DNA from: Williamsia herbipolensis
GTDB lineage: Bacteria; Actinomycetota; Actinomycetes; Mycobacteriales; Mycobacteriaceae
Direction of reading: 5' to 3'
Assembly: GCF_000964005.1 (NCBI RefSeq)
Contig: NZ_JXYP01000029.1
Location: forward strand, 62,001 to 126,000
DNA: 64,000 nt
The notes beneath the pieces were generated by a model. The model made no database searches. It was not told the DNA's origin and saw only the letters and a program-made list of their open reading frames with translations. Within the stretch, counting starts at the first letter, position 1. Every line of letters starts with the position of its first letter. Both the position numbers and the translations under genes were made by a program. Below, piece by piece: positions 43,317 through 53,212 of this stretch.

Positions 43317-43350
43317 TTGACACTCACGGTGTTGTCAACATTTATTGACA
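43317..43350. promoter_or_regulatory. Triple TTGACA/TGTCAA array before the HTH-ClpN operon
   Basis: TTGACA at 43317-43322, TGTCAA at 43333-43338 and TTGACA at 43345-43350 form two overlapping inverted repeats (spacers of 10 and 6 bases). On the minus strand one half-site can serve as a -35 element. The arrangement suggests an autoregulated operator for the adjacent HTH protein. It also lies just upstream of the stop of the ABC permease gene. Confidence 0.6.
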
Positions 43351-43374
43351 GGCAATATTTCGGCGGCCGGTCCG

Positions 43375-45942
43375 CTACTCGTCGAGGACGGCTTCGCTGA
43401 TGTTCATCCGCGCGGCACGCGCGGCGGGCAGGAAGGCGCCCGCGGTGCAGAGAACGAACGCGACGACGACGTAGAGGATCGTCGAGGCCTGCGGGTGGTA
43501 CCCGATGTCGACCGAGGTGGTGGTGCCGAGCACCCGATCGCTCACGATGTGGAGCAACTCGCCGCTCGCGACGCCCAGCACTGCCCCGACCGCGGCGATC
43601 GAGGCCGCCTCGGCCAACACCATCCGCGACACGAACTGCCGCGACGCACCCATCGCACGCAGCACCCCGAGTTCGCGGCGCCGTTCGATCACCGACAGCA
43701 GCAGCGTGTTGAGCAGGGCGATCGCGGCGACCAACGCCACGATCCACTGGATGGCGACGGTGAACGCGCCCGACTGTTTGACCGAGGCCCGCGTGGCGTC
43801 GAGGGTCTCGGCGCCGCTGTAGACGAACACCGGGTGCGACGGGTCGGCGTCGGCCTGCGCGGCCGCGTTCACCGCGCGACGCACCTGTGCGCCGTCGACC
43901 CCGGGGGCGTACCGCACCTGCAGGAAGGTGTTGCCGGGCCGCTGGAACCATTGCGACAGAAGCTGATCGGAGAGGGCGGCGGTGCCCGAGTCGAGGGTCA
44001 CGTAGTCGACGGTCTGCAGAATCGGCAGCTCGTGGAACCCGGTGGGGGTCGCGAGTCGGAATCGGTCACCGACACCCAGTTTCAGCGTCCGCGCCAACAC
44101 CTTCGACACGACGACACCCTCGCCGGCGAGCACCCGGCGCAGCACCTCCGGCGAGGTCTTCTTCACGTACGGGGCCTGGATACCCGGCGCGAGACCCTGG
44201 ACGAGGATGCGCGCCTCGCCGACGTTCACCGTCGCCCACTGACCACCGACGACCGCCGCGACACCGGGTACCGCGGCGACACGTCCGGCGACGCCCGAGT
44301 CGAGGATCGGTCCGCTGGGGATCTTCTCGACCGGCTGCGAGGAGACGTAGAGATCGGGATCGGCGAGACCGTCGAGCGCACCCGACACCGATCCGACGAG
44401 ATCGTTCATCGCCCCCGATGTGCCGACGCCGACCGACACCGCGACGGTGACCGTCATCAGCGTCGCCCAGGCACGGCGCGGGGAGCGTTCGGTGTTGACC
44501 GCGGCGAGCGTCCCCGGGCCACCGAGCCGCGCGGCCAACGCCGTGACCGCACGGATCAGCGGTCCGGTGACCGCGAAGAAGAACAGGAGCGTCCCGATGC
44601 TGGTGAGCACGGCGCCGCCGAACACGAGTCGCCCCTCGACGGTGTGCGCGATGAGCCACCCCGCCCCGACGAGCCCCAGACCGCCGATACCGGCGAGCCA
44701 CACCAGCGGACCCGGACCGCGGTCGCGGGCGAGCACCTCGCCGGGCACCATCGCCTCGATCGGCGACAGCGCGAACACCGACCGCGCGGCGAGCACACTG
44801 GCCGCCACGCACGACGCCACACACGCGATGACCGCGATCGGCCCGACATACCAGGGCAGGTGGTAGCCGACCGTCGCGCCGACGGCCTCCGACGACACCT
44901 CGGGCAGTCGGCCGATGATCCACCGGCCGGCGAGCACCCCGACCGGGATGCCGATCAGGCCTCCGACCAGTCCGAACAGGGCGGCCTCGCCGATGAGGTC
45001 GCGCACGAGTTGCCCGCGGCGCCCACCGATCGCGCGGACCATCGCCAACATCTGTCGCCGCGAGGCGACGGCCATGTTCATGGTGTTGAACACGAGGAAC
45101 GCGGCGATCACGAGGGAGATGAGGGCGACGAGCAGCGTCGAATCGCGGGTCACCGAGCTCGCCGTCTCGACCTGACCCGCCCGGTAGTCGGGACGGTTCA
45201 CCGCGGCACGCCCGGCGACCACCCGCTCGATCGAGGCCCGCAGAGCGGCCTTGTCGACGCCGGGCGCGGCGCCGATGAGGATCGAGTCGAGGCGGCCCTG
45301 CTTGTCGGTGAGCCGTTGCGCGAGTGGCAGATACGCCGCGATGAACCGGCCACCGTTGATGGGTTTCGCCGCCGCGCTGTCGATGACCTCGACCACCGTC
45401 AGCGCGACGCCGTCGATCGTCACCTTCTGCCCCGCACTGAACCCGAGGCCCGGGCCGACCGCGATCGACGTCGAGGCATCGGGGCGGTTCGGCGACAACG
45501 CCTGTCCCGCGCCCGATCCCCCGGCGAGCACCTGACGCAGGGCACCGCCGAGACCGAGGATCGACACGTCGGCGCCGAGCACGGTGACGGGTTTCGCGTC
45601 GAGGTAGATGGTGTCCTGGATCAGCGGCGCCACGGTCGACGCCTGCGGCACCTGCGCACGGATCTCACCGACGAGCGATTCGTCGAGGCCGCGGTCGCCG
45701 ACGGAGGTGACGTCGAGATCGGCGGTCCCGGCGACCGTCGCCGACAGCTCACGCACCGAGGCGGTGATCGACCCGTAGGTACCGAGCACGGCGACGAGCA
45801 GCGTCGACGACACCGTGATCACCATCAGCGAGGTGATCACCCGCAGACGGTGGCTGCGCAGCTCGCGCAGGTTGAGCACCCGCACCCGTGTCCACGTCGC
45901 GACCGGATCGAACCGACGTCGCGCTCCCCCGCCTCCCGACAT
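43375..45942 (-). CDS. FtsX/MacB-type ABC transporter permease
   Basis: An 855-residue membrane protein with the double FtsX plan: a helix near residue 35, a large extracytoplasmic domain, three helices around 265-375, two or three helices near 425-480, a second extracytoplasmic domain, and three helices near the end. Segments such as LRVITSLMVITVSSTLLVAV and VIERRRELGVLRAMGASRQF are the FtsX/MacB signatures. Such permeases do not import but work by mechanotransmission, exporting lipids or activating wall enzymes. Its ATG follows the TAG of the ATPase gene directly. No partner is named by context. Confidence 0.9.
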   Translation of the reverse strand: MSGGGGARRRFDPVATWTRVRVLNLRELRSHRLRVITSLMVITVSSTLLVAVLGTYGSITASVRELSATVAGTADLDVTSVGDRGLDESLVGEIRAQVPQASTVAPLIQDTIYLDAKPVTVLGADVSILGLGGALRQVLAGGSGAGQALSPNRPDASTSIAVGPGLGFSAGQKVTIDGVALTVVEVIDSAAAKPINGGRFIAAYLPLAQRLTDKQGRLDSILIGAAPGVDKAALRASIERVVAGRAAVNRPDYRAGQVETASSVTRDSTLLVALISLVIAAFLVFNTMNMAVASRRQMLAMVRAIGGRRGQLVRDLIGEAALFGLVGGLIGIPVGVLAGRWIIGRLPEVSSEAVGATVGYHLPWYVGPIAVIACVASCVAASVLAARSVFALSPIEAMVPGEVLARDRGPGPLVWLAGIGGLGLVGAGWLIAHTVEGRLVFGGAVLTSIGTLLFFFAVTGPLIRAVTALAARLGGPGTLAAVNTERSPRRAWATLMTVTVAVSVGVGTSGAMNDLVGSVSGALDGLADPDLYVSSQPVEKIPSGPILDSGVAGRVAAVPGVAAVVGGQWATVNVGEARILVQGLAPGIQAPYVKKTSPEVLRRVLAGEGVVVSKVLARTLKLGVGDRFRLATPTGFHELPILQTVDYVTLDSGTAALSDQLLSQWFQRPGNTFLQVRYAPGVDGAQVRRAVNAAAQADADPSHPVFVYSGAETLDATRASVKQSGAFTVAIQWIVALVAAIALLNTLLLSVIERRRELGVLRAMGASRQFVSRMVLAEAASIAAVGAVLGVASGELLHIVSDRVLGTTTSVDIGYHPQASTILYVVVAFVLCTAGAFLPAARAARMNISEAVLDE

Positions 45943-46623
45943 CTACGCGTCTATCCGCCCGTCGCGGACGGTGACGGTGGTGTCGGCGAACTCGGCGGCT
46001 TTCGTGTCGTGGGTGACCATCAACACCAGTCGCCCCGAGTCGTCGTGGGCGAGTTCGGCCAGCAGTCCGAGGATCGCCGCACCGGTGTGCGAGTCGAGGT
46101 TGCCGGTCGGTTCGTCGGCCAGCACGATCCGCGGATCCATGATCAGCGACCGCGCGATCGCGACGCGCTGCATCTGCCCGCCCGACAGCTCCGACGGCCG
46201 GTGGCCGGCGCGGTTGCCGAGCCCCACGCGGTCGAGCAGCGCCACCGCGTCGGCCTTCGACCTCCGCAGCGACGTCCCGTCGAGCAACCGGGGCAGCGCG
46301 ACGTTCTCCCACGCCGACATCGTCGGCACCAGGTTGAAGAACTGGAAGATGAAACCGATGGTGCGCCTGCGGAACTCGGACTGCTCGTCGTCGGACAGCG
46401 AGCCGATGTCGGAGCCCGAGACCACGATGCGACCCGAATCGGGGGCGTCGAGGGCCCCGATGACGTGCAGCAGCGTCGACTTGCCCGCACCCGAGGGCCC
46501 CACCACCGACACGAACTGACCGCCGTCGAGGCGCAGGGTGAGGCCGTCGAGGGCGCGGACGGTCTCCTCACCCATGCGGTACTCCCGCACGAGGTCGGTC
46601 GCCTCGATCGCGGGCGCGGTCAT
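45943..46623 (-). CDS. LolD/MacB-type ABC ATP-binding protein
   Basis: A 226-residue ATPase from the ATG at 46623, whose ATGA overlaps the stop of the Cds1-like gene; a longer reading of 586 codons runs across that gene and is rejected. Walker [18 protein letters not shown] loop [18 protein letters not shown], signature [16 protein letters not shown], Walker [17 protein letters not shown]. Short single-domain ATPases of this kind pair with FtsX-type permeases. Operon with the permease that starts at 45942. Confidence 0.92.
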   Translation of the reverse strand: MTAPAIEATDLVREYRMGEETVRALDGLTLRLDGGQFVSVVGPSGAGKSTLLHVIGALDAPDSGRIVVSGSDIGSLSDDEQSEFRRRTIGFIFQFFNLVPTMSAWENVALPRLLDGTSLRRSKADAVALLDRVGLGNRAGHRPSELSGGQMQRVAIARSLIMDPRIVLADEPTGNLDSHTGAAILGLLAELAHDDSGRLVLMVTHDTKAAEFADTTVTVRDGRIDA

Positions 46624-47747
46624 TCCGGCCATCGACCGTGAGTCCAGAACTCGTCGAGCACGGCGCGCGGCTCGTCGAGCGACCAGCCGCACCCGGCGAC
46701 CCAGTCGTCGTCGAAGTAGGTGTCGCCGTACCGGTCGCCGCCGTCGCAGAGGAGTGTGACCACGCTGCCGCCGGTGCCTGCGGCGAGCATGTCGGCGATG
46801 ACGGCGAACGCGCCCCACACGTTGGTGCCCGTCGACCCGCCGACGCGACGGCCGAGGTGATCGGACACCAGCCGCGCGGTGGCCACCGACGCCGCGTCGG
46901 GGACCCGCAGCATCGCGTCGATCACCTGCGACACGAACGACGGCTCCACCCGCGGTCGCCCGATGCCCTCGATCTTCGACCCGATTGCCGAGGTCACCGC
47001 TCCGTCGCCGGTGGCGTAGGCCGGGTGGAACACCGAGTTCTCGGGGTCGACCACGCACAGCCACGTGGGGTGGCGGCGGTAGCGGATGTAGCGGCCGATG
47101 GTCGCCGAGGTGCCGCCGGTGCCCGCGCCGACGACCACCCATGTCGGGATGGGGTGACGCTCGAGGCTCAGCTGCTGGTAGATCGACTCGGCGATGTTGT
47201 TGTTGCCGCGCCAGTCGGTGGCGCGTTCGGCCATCGTGAACTGGTCGATGAAATGCCCGCCGAGCTCCTCGGCGAGGGCGGCCGCGGCGGTGTACACCTC
47301 CGACGGCGAGTCGACGAAGTGGCACCGACCGCCCTGACGCTCGATGAGCGCGACCTTCGACGTGGAGGTGCTGCGCGGCATCACCGCCACGAACGGCACC
47401 CCGATGAGCGCCGCGAAGTAGGCCTCGGAGACCGCGGTGGACCCCGACGACGCCTCGATGACCGGCGTCGATTGCGTGATCCAGCCGTTGCACAGCGCGT
47501 AGAGGAACAGCGAGCGCGCCAGGCGGTGCTTGAGCGAACCCGTGATGTGGGTGCTCTCGTCCTTCAGATACAGGTCGATGGCGGTGGGCTCGCCGTCGGC
47601 ACCGACGAACCTCGACCACTCCGGCAGCGGGAACCGCACGAGGTGGGTGTCGGCGCTGCGGGTGGCGTCGGCCTCGATCAGCCGGATCGCGGTGTCGACC
47701 CACTCGCGCGACGCCCGATGGTCGACCAGCGGGCCCCCCGACGTCAC
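46620..47747 (-). CDS. cds1: PLP-dependent cysteine desulfhydrase (Cds1-like)
   Basis: A 375-residue fold-type II PLP enzyme. The lysine segment is [15 protein letters not shown], the phosphate loop is [16 protein letters not shown], and the [13 protein letters not shown] segment matches the substrate-binding loop of cysteine synthases. It is longer than CysK and has the DYLKDEST and [12 protein letters not shown] features of the mycobacterial Cds1 (Rv3684) group, which cleave L-cysteine to H2S, pyruvate and ammonia. The gene symbol is by resemblance only. It overlaps both the DUF4229 gene upstream and the ABC ATPase gene downstream by 4 bases. Confidence 0.8.
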   Translation of the reverse strand: MTSGGPLVDHRASREWVDTAIRLIEADATRSADTHLVRFPLPEWSRFVGADGEPTAIDLYLKDESTHITGSLKHRLARSLFLYALCNGWITQSTPVIEASSGSTAVSEAYFAALIGVPFVAVMPRSTSTSKVALIERQGGRCHFVDSPSEVYTAAAALAEELGGHFIDQFTMAERATDWRGNNNIAESIYQQLSLERHPIPTWVVVGAGTGGTSATIGRYIRYRRHPTWLCVVDPENSVFHPAYATGDGAVTSAIGSKIEGIGRPRVEPSFVSQVIDAMLRVPDAASVATARLVSDHLGRRVGGSTGTNVWGAFAVIADMLAAGTGGSVVTLLCDGGDRYGDTYFDDDWVAGCGWSLDEPRAVLDEFWTHGRWPE

Positions 47748-48124
47748 GATCGGGGGTCGCCGGAACCGTCGGGACGCGGCGATCCCTGCAACCGCGCCTG
47801 CAACGCGTCGCGCTTGGCGCGGCGGTCGGCGTCGACCGCGGAGATGGCGGAGTTGACGTCGGTGCGCAGCCGCTTGAACAACAGCATGCCCAGCGGCAGC
47901 GCGATCACGACGGCGAAGATCGCGGCGACGAGGATCGGCACGTCGACCCCCGCGAGGTGCCCCACGCCGTAGATGATCGCGGCCAACACGATGACAAGGC
48001 CAAGGCGCGCAACGGTGTACAGGATCAACGCCGTCGCGAGACCGCGTCCGGCACCGACCGCAGCGGCGTCCGTGGGGGCACCCGTGGGAGCCGGCTGGGG
48101 AGCGGATGAGTCACGTTCGTTCAC
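47744..48124 (-). CDS. DUF4229 membrane protein
   Basis: A 126-residue protein with a disordered N-terminus, two helices (about 30-56 and 61-81), and a basic C-terminal tail with [20 protein letters not shown], typical of DUF4229. Common in actinomycetes; function unknown. Its stop overlaps the start of the Cds1-like gene (ATGA), so it heads an operon of DUF4229, Cds1, ABC ATPase and permease. Confidence 0.8.
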   Translation of the reverse strand: MNERDSSAPQPAPTGAPTDAAAVGAGRGLATALILYTVARLGLVIVLAAIIYGVGHLAGVDVPILVAAIFAVVIALPLGMLLFKRLRTDVNSAISAVDADRRAKRDALQARLQGSPRPDGSGDPRS

Positions 48125-48336
48125 CCTGTCAGCCTACGTCGAGAGGGCCCTGCGCCCGCGATGCCCGATTTTTACCATTGATTTACCAACAGCTGACCGT
48201 TCGAACACCTTGGATTCTCGGTGTAATCATGTTGTCGGGCAGCGAAACAACAGTTTCATCGGTCACAGCCAGATCAGATGCCCACCACCGCCGATCTCGG
48301 TCGACGGTCGGGGGCCCAGCACGAGGAGAACGACAC

Positions 48337-48579
48337 ATGACTGCAGCATTCAACGCCATGCCCGGGGGCGCACTCCCGACGTCGATGCCGATCACCCCGC
48401 GGGTGGCCAGTCAGCACACGCTGACCCCCGGACAGGTGGCGGCGATGTTCAACGTCAACCCCAAGACCGTGGCCCGCTGGGCCAGCTCCGGCCTGCTGGG
48501 CGCCATCCGTACCCCCGGTGGTCATCGCCGGTTCCGCGAGGCCGATGTCGTGGCCCTGCTCAACCGCAAGACCGACTGA
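48337..48579 (+). CDS. bldC: BldC-type MerR-like DNA-binding protein
   Basis: An 80-residue protein from the ATG at 48337, with AGGAGAA upstream. The core LTPGQVAAMFNVNPKTVARW, ASSGLLGAIRTPGGHRRFRE, DVVALLNR is the stand-alone winged HTH of BldC, which binds direct repeats cooperatively and controls development or differentiation in actinomycetes. The N-terminal 25 residues are a low-complexity extension (AFNAMPGGALPTSMPITPRV). Followed by a strong hairpin. The gene it controls cannot be read. Confidence 0.87.
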   Translation: MTAAFNAMPGGALPTSMPITPRVASQHTLTPGQVAAMFNVNPKTVARWASSGLLGAIRTPGGHRRFREADVVALLNRKTD

Positions 48580-48604
48580 CCTCTCTCGCACCACTCGTCG
48601 AGCC

Positions 48605-48644
48605 CGCGGGCCGCATCCGGACTCACCCCCGGGTGCGGCCCGCG
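48605..48644 (+). terminator. Hairpin terminator after bldC
   Basis: Arms CGCGGGCCGCATCCGG (48605-48620) and CCGGGTGCGGCCCGCG (48629-48644) pair over 16 positions with one G:T pair and an 8-base loop. TTCGTCGTC follows. Confidence 0.6.
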
Positions 48645-48747
48645 TTCGTCGTCACACCGGGCCGCGGTCGGCCTGCGACCAGCATCGACGGCCCGATTCG
48701 TCGGACTCCCGTAACGTGGACCTACCCATACGTTCGTGGAGGTTCTC

Positions 48748-49026
48748 GTGGTCGTCGTCGTTGCCCTGGTCGTCGCGATAGGTGTCGCCTATCTGGTGTG
48801 GAAGGCGTTCGGGCCGGACACGACGACGCCTAGCGCACCGACGTCGTCCCGGCGCGGCCCCATCGGCCCGGACGACGACCCCGATTTCCTGCTCGACCTC
48901 GGTCACGATCGTCGCACCCCGCGCAGCCCGCGACGCGACACGAACGGCACCGATCCGACCGGCGACGACACGGTCACTCCCCCGGCCCCCGACGCCGACG
49001 ATCCGCGCCCCGGAACGGGCTCCTGA
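48748..49026 (+). CDS. Small membrane protein with acidic/proline-rich tail
   Basis: A 92-residue protein from the GTG at 48748, placed 5 bases after GGAGG; a GTG at 48736 is also possible. A single N-terminal helix (about 1-17 after VVVVVALVVAIGVAYLVWK) is followed by a disordered region with DDDPDFLLDLGHD and many Pro, Thr and Asp. No family recognised. Probably a single-pass membrane protein. It lies between bldC and the EspR-like gene. Confidence 0.6.
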   Translation: MVVVVALVVAIGVAYLVWKAFGPDTTTPSAPTSSRRGPIGPDDDPDFLLDLGHDRRTPRSPRRDTNGTDPTGDDTVTPPAPDADDPRPGTGS

Positions 49027-49181
49027 TCGATGTTCGGCTCGTAGTACCTGATGAACGACCACTAAAGGTAGAGTTCACCGAAGAAATAAAAGCAAGGTGG
49101 ACACATTCTTGTCCGCACGGTGAGTTCAATCTGCTGCGAAGGTGATCTGGTCGGTCATCTTCTCTAGATCGGGGAGCACGA

Positions 49182-49613
49182 ATGACCACGACGAGCGACG
49201 TTCACACAGCCCGGTCTTTTGCCGAGAGTCTCAATGAACTGTTCGATACCGTTCGCGATGAGAACGGAATTCCCTACACGGGGAAAAAGATCGCGCTGAA
49301 GGCGAATCGACTCGGTTACACCCTGAGCGACGCCTACATCTCACAACTGCGCACCGGTAAGGCCAAGACACCGTCTTTCCGCACGGTGGAAGCGATTTCG
49401 CGCGCGTTCGAGATCAGCGTGACCTACTTCCTGTCCGATCCGGACGAGGATCTCAAGCGGGTCGAGCAGCAGCGCGAATACGTCGCGATGGCCGCCGAGA
49501 CCGGCGCCCATCTCGCCGCGTTCCGGCACGGCGAACTGTCGGTGTCGACCATCGACACCATCATCGAATTGCTCAAGGTGGTTCGTCAGCAGAATCTGCG
49601 CGACGGAGAGTAA
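49182..49613 (+). CDS. EspR-like XRE-family DNA-binding protein
   Basis: A 143-residue protein. The N-terminal HTH domain has ARSFAESLNELFDTVRDENG, YTLSDAYISQLRTGKAKTPS and FRTVEAISRAFEISVTYFLS, the plan of mycobacterial EspR, whose first helix-loop and SxxYxSQLRxG recognition helix are recognisable here. A C-terminal helical dimerisation segment (DLKRVEQQREYVAMAAETGA and STIDTIIELLKVVRQQNL) also fits. EspR is a nucleoid-associated regulator. It is preceded by an AT-richer 150-base region and followed by a strong terminator, so it is a monocistronic gene. Confidence 0.78.
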   Translation: MTTTSDVHTARSFAESLNELFDTVRDENGIPYTGKKIALKANRLGYTLSDAYISQLRTGKAKTPSFRTVEAISRAFEISVTYFLSDPDEDLKRVEQQREYVAMAAETGAHLAAFRHGELSVSTIDTIIELLKVVRQQNLRDGE

Positions 49614-49640
49614 TTCGTTCGCTCGCACGCACGATCACAG

Positions 49641-49679
49641 ACAGGTGTGGCCCGGTCCGATGGACCGGGCCACACCTGT
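49641..49679. terminator. Strong bidirectional hairpin terminator
   Basis: ACAGGTGTGGCCCGGTCC (49641-49658) pairs with GGACCGGGCCACACCTGT (49662-49679) over 18 bases with a 3-base loop, with T residues following. Ends the EspR-like gene and the convergent ccsB gene. Confidence 0.85.
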
Positions 49680-49701
49680 TTCGCTAGCAGCGCGAAATGC
49701 T

Positions 49702-50709
49702 TTACAGCCCCGCGTAGGAATGCAGTCCCGACACCACCAGGTTGATGATGAAGAGGTTGAACAGCATCGCCACGAAACCGGCGATGTTGATCCACGCCGC
49801 CGACGTGTTGCGCCAGCCCGCGGTCGCGCGGGCGTGCAGGTAGGCCGCGTAGATGATCCAGGCGATGAACGAGACCGTCTCCTTGGGGTCCCAGCCCCAG
49901 AAGCGTCCCCAGGCCGACTCGGCCCAGATGGCGCCGCAGATGACGCCCAGGCCGAACAACGGGAACGCGAAGACGACGGTCTTGTAGGCGAGCCGGTCGA
50001 GCGCCTGCGCGCTGGGCAGCCGGTCGAGGATGCGCCCACCGATCCCGTTCCCCGCCTCGGGGTAGCGCAGTTTGATCAGGTACAGCGCGCTGGCCACACC
50101 GGAGACGAGGAACACCCCGGACCCGACCGACACGATGGAGACGTGGATGGCGAGCCAGTAGGACTTCAGGGCGGGCACCACGGGCGCGGCCTGCGTGTAG
50201 AGCCACCGGCCCGCGATGAACATGAGCAGGGCGACCGGGACCAGCACGAACGACAGCAGCGGCCGGTTCTCGGGGCGGCGCAGCACCACGATGCCGGCGA
50301 CGACACCCGCCGCGCACGACAGGCTGATGAACTCGTACATGTTGCCCCAGGGCATGCGGTCGGTCGCCAGACCACGGATCACGATCGACGCGATGTGGGC
50401 CAGCGCGCCGACGATCACCACCGGGAACGCCATCTTCGCGACGCGCTCACCGAACGGGGTGCGTACCTGCGGACCGATCTTGCCCGGCGTCCGCACGTCG
50501 GTCACCGGACCGGGGGTGCGGACGTCGTTGCCGCCACCCGCCTTGACCAGCACGTTGGCCTCGGCCGCGGCCGGAGCGGCGGCGGTGGTGCGCGACGACG
50601 CGAGGGCGGCCAGGAACATGATCATCGCCAGCACGTACAGCGTGAGCGTGGTGCCGAAGAGCAGGTCGGAGTACCGGGACAGGTTCTCGTCGATGTTCAC
50701 AGGTGTCAC
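49702..50709 (-). CDS. ccsB: Cytochrome c biogenesis protein CcsB (System II)
   Basis: A 335-residue membrane protein; the GTG at 50709 overlaps the resB stop, but a GTG at 50700 with better spacing to AAAGG is also likely. About eight helices. The tryptophan-rich haem-handling segment is AESAWGRFWGWDPKETVSFI, and conserved His residues are in HIASIVIR, AIHVSIVSVG, and SGLHSYAGL. With ResB it exports haem and ligates it to apocytochrome c outside the membrane. The tail has the LHSYAGL end. Last gene of the operon. Confidence 0.92.
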   Translation of the reverse strand: MTPVNIDENLSRYSDLLFGTTLTLYVLAMIMFLAALASSRTTAAAPAAAEANVLVKAGGGNDVRTPGPVTDVRTPGKIGPQVRTPFGERVAKMAFPVVIVGALAHIASIVIRGLATDRMPWGNMYEFISLSCAAGVVAGIVVLRRPENRPLLSFVLVPVALLMFIAGRWLYTQAAPVVPALKSYWLAIHVSIVSVGSGVFLVSGVASALYLIKLRYPEAGNGIGGRILDRLPSAQALDRLAYKTVVFAFPLFGLGVICGAIWAESAWGRFWGWDPKETVSFIAWIIYAAYLHARATAGWRNTSAAWINIAGFVAMLFNLFIINLVVSGLHSYAGL

Positions 50710-52409
50710 CTTTCGCCGGTGCGCGTGGAGCGTGCGCCGGGTGGGTCGATCTCGAGGAGTCTGCGGACGAGGTCACCGAAGCCCTCGCCCCACCCGGCCT
50801 GATCGGTCCGGGCGAGACCCGCCATCTCTACTACTGTAAGTCGTTTGTCGGTCGCGGCGGAATCCAGGAGCGAGGAATCCGCGGGGGTGATCCGCGCCCA
50901 CACCCGACGTCGCTTGATCAGCAGCGACACCAGCAGCCCGACGAGCATCGCGATCGCCGAGATCAACACGTACTGCTGCGCGGGGTCGTGGCTGACCTGC
51001 AGCGACACCCACTGCTGGTAGCCGTCGAAGCGGACGGTGGTGCCGTCGTCGATGGTGCTCGACTGCCCGACCGCGAGGTTGACCTGCGCCTTCTGCAGCA
51101 GGCGGCCCTGGTTGATGAGGTTCTGGTCGAGGGAGTAGACGTTCTGCGGGCGCCCGGTGTCGAGGCCGGTGTCGCCCTTGTAGATGCGGATCGCGACCTG
51201 CGGGTCACGCGCCTCGGGGAACGACGACGACAGCAGCGAACCGGTCGCGCCGGTGAGCAGCGCGGTCGGTGCGAACAGGCCCTCCACGGCGATCTGGTTC
51301 TTGCGGCGGACATCGGCGTTCGGGTATAGCCCGGCGGGGGTGTCGAAGCGCGCGGCACCCGACGACAGCAGCGTGACCGCCTCGTTCGGGGTGAACGGCA
51401 CGGTCTGGGTGCGCTTCTCCCCGCCCGGGAAGGTGACGGTGAAGGTGGGCGCGTAGCCGTGGCCGAGGAGGTAGACGCGGTCGCCGGCGACACGCAGGGG
51501 GTCGTTGACCTTCAGGGTCGCCGATTTGGTGCGGTCGTTCTCGAGGTCGGAGCCGGCCTGGTAGTCGACGCGGGCGGAGTACATGTCGGCCTGCCCGCTG
51601 GGCAGGTACTTGGCGGTGAAGTCGTCGACCTGCACACAGAACGGCGCGAGGTCGGTGCCGTCGACGAGGTTGCCGCCGCGGAACGAGTCGTAGACCGCGG
51701 TCGAGGTGTTGCACAGGCCCTGCTGGCCGTCGGCGACGAGGATGCGGGTGCCCTCGTAGCCCCACATCTTCCCCGCGGCGATCGACACCAACAGCGCGAG
51801 CAGCGCGAAGTGGAACACCAGATTGCCGAACTCGCGCAGGTAGCCCTTCTCGGCGGAGATCTCGATGATCTCGATCTGCTCGCCGTCGGGCCCGGTGACA
51901 CTGCGGGTGGTCCGGATGCGTCGCCAGCCGCGCAGGTTGCCCATCACGCGGTCGGCGATCTCGGAAGGCGCACCGTCGACCTCGTGGCGGTCGTGGCGGG
52001 GCAGGCGGGTGAAGTTGCGGGGCGCGGCGACCGGTGTCGCACGCAGGGCCTTGCCGTGCTCGATGAGGCGCGGGGTGAGGCAACCGACCAGCGAGATGAA
52101 CAGCAGCACGTAGATCGCGGTGAACCAGACGCTGGAGAACACCTCGAAGAACTGCAGGCGATCGAGGATCCGGGCCGGCAACCCGTGGTCGTCGATGTAG
52201 GCCTGGGTCTTCTGCGAGTTCAACGAACGCTGCGGCAGCAGTGCACCGGGGACGGCGGCGAGCGCCAGCAGGAACAGCAACGCCAGCGCGGTGCGCATCG
52301 ACGTCAGCGACCGCCAGAGGTTGCGGGCGGGCCACAGCAGGCGTCGTTTCCACACCGGGGGCGGTGACGACGCGGCGGGGGTCGCGTCGCGGACGATGGT
52401 GTCGGTCAT
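50706..52409 (-). CDS. resB: Cytochrome c biogenesis protein ResB (System II)
   Basis: A 567-residue protein from the ATG at 52409, overlapping the ccdA stop; a reading of 806 codons across ccdA is an artefact. N-terminal helices near 40-60 and 95-115, one near 200-220, then a large extracytoplasmic domain, and a final helix ([20 protein letters not shown]) near 495-515. [20 protein letters not shown] and FRTWRS-like basic loops are typical of ResB. It partners CcsB in haem ligation. The C-terminal cytoplasmic tail has a [20 protein letters not shown] segment common in actinomycetes. Confidence 0.92.
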   Translation of the reverse strand: MTDTIVRDATPAASSPPPVWKRRLLWPARNLWRSLTSMRTALALLFLLALAAVPGALLPQRSLNSQKTQAYIDDHGLPARILDRLQFFEVFSSVWFTAIYVLLFISLVGCLTPRLIEHGKALRATPVAAPRNFTRLPRHDRHEVDGAPSEIADRVMGNLRGWRRIRTTRSVTGPDGEQIEIIEISAEKGYLREFGNLVFHFALLALLVSIAAGKMWGYEGTRILVADGQQGLCNTSTAVYDSFRGGNLVDGTDLAPFCVQVDDFTAKYLPSGQADMYSARVDYQAGSDLENDRTKSATLKVNDPLRVAGDRVYLLGHGYAPTFTVTFPGGEKRTQTVPFTPNEAVTLLSSGAARFDTPAGLYPNADVRRKNQIAVEGLFAPTALLTGATGSLLSSSFPEARDPQVAIRIYKGDTGLDTGRPQNVYSLDQNLINQGRLLQKAQVNLAVGQSSTIDDGTTVRFDGYQQWVSLQVSHDPAQQYVLISAIAMLVGLLVSLLIKRRRVWARITPADSSLLDSAATDKRLTVVEMAGLARTDQAGWGEGFGDLVRRLLEIDPPGARSTRTGER

Positions 52410-53212
52410 ATCGGTAACTCCGTGTTGGTGACGAACGCGTCGCGCACCCAGGTGACGAACGAGTCCCACATACCGGTGACGAGTGCGATGCCGACCGCGA
52501 TGAGCAGCACGCCGCCGACGATCTGGATGGTGCGGGCGTGGCGACGCATGAAGCCCACGGCGCGCAGTGCGCTGGCCGATCCGAACGCGAGGATGACGAA
52601 CGGCAGGCCGAGCCCGAGGCAGTACGCGATGATCAGGGTGACCCCGCGGACGGCCGTGGAACCCTCTGTGCCGCTGGCGGTCGCGATGACCGCGGCCAAC
52701 GTCGGACCCAGGCACGGTGTCCAGCCGAGCGCGAACACCGCGCCCAGCAGCGGTGCGCCGACGAGGTTCGACACCAGCCGCGGATGGAATCGGGCGTCGC
52801 GCTGCAACATCGGGACGAGACCGATGAACACCAGGCCCATGGCGATGGTCACGACACCGCCGATGCGTTGCAGCACATCGCGATTGAGCACGAACGCCGA
52901 GGTGATGCCGAAGACGGTGGCGGTCGCGAGCACGAACACGACGGTGAACCCGAGCACGAACAGCAGTGCGGCACCGGCCACCCGGGCCCGGCCGGTCGTC
53001 TTCGGCTCGCCTGCGCGCACCGGCGGTGCCTCGGCGCCGACGAGCCCGGCGAGATACGACAGATAGCCCGGCACCAGCGGCACCACGCAGGGCGAGGCGA
53101 ACGACACCAGTCCGGCGAGCGCGCACGCGCCGAGCGCCAGGAGGATCGGGCCGGTGCTGACGGTGGAGGCGAAGGTCTCGCCGATACCCGAGGCCAGCAC
53201 CACGCTGCTCAC
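52406..53212 (-). CDS. ccdA: Thiol:disulfide interchange protein CcdA
   Basis: A 268-residue membrane protein with six helices. The redox cysteines are in [17 protein letters not shown] and [17 protein letters not shown], both in CcdA context. It moves electrons from cytoplasmic thioredoxin to the ResA-like protein outside, keeping apocytochrome c haem-binding cysteines reduced. Start overlaps the resA stop (4 bases) and its end overlaps resB. Confidence 0.94.
   Translation of the reverse strand: MSSVVLASGIGETFASTVSTGPILLALGACALAGLVSFASPCVVPLVPGYLSYLAGLVGAEAPPVRAGEPKTTGRARVAGAALLFVLGFTVVFVLATATVFGITSAFVLNRDVLQRIGGVVTIAMGLVFIGLVPMLQRDARFHPRLVSNLVGAPLLGAVFALGWTPCLGPTLAAVIATASGTEGSTAVRGVTLIIAYCLGLGLPFVILAFGSASALRAVGFMRRHARTIQIVGGVLLIAVGIALVTGMWDSFVTWVRDAFVTNTELPI

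Noticed and set aside
43345-46641. A 1098-codon plus-strand frame over the FtsX and ABC genes
   Set aside because: Composition is rich in Arg, Gly and Asp with no domain; the minus-strand genes explain the region.
50706-53126. An 806-codon frame across resB and ccdA
   Set aside because: Its upstream part is a shadow of ccdA; the real resB start is the ATG at 52409 overlapping the ccdA stop.
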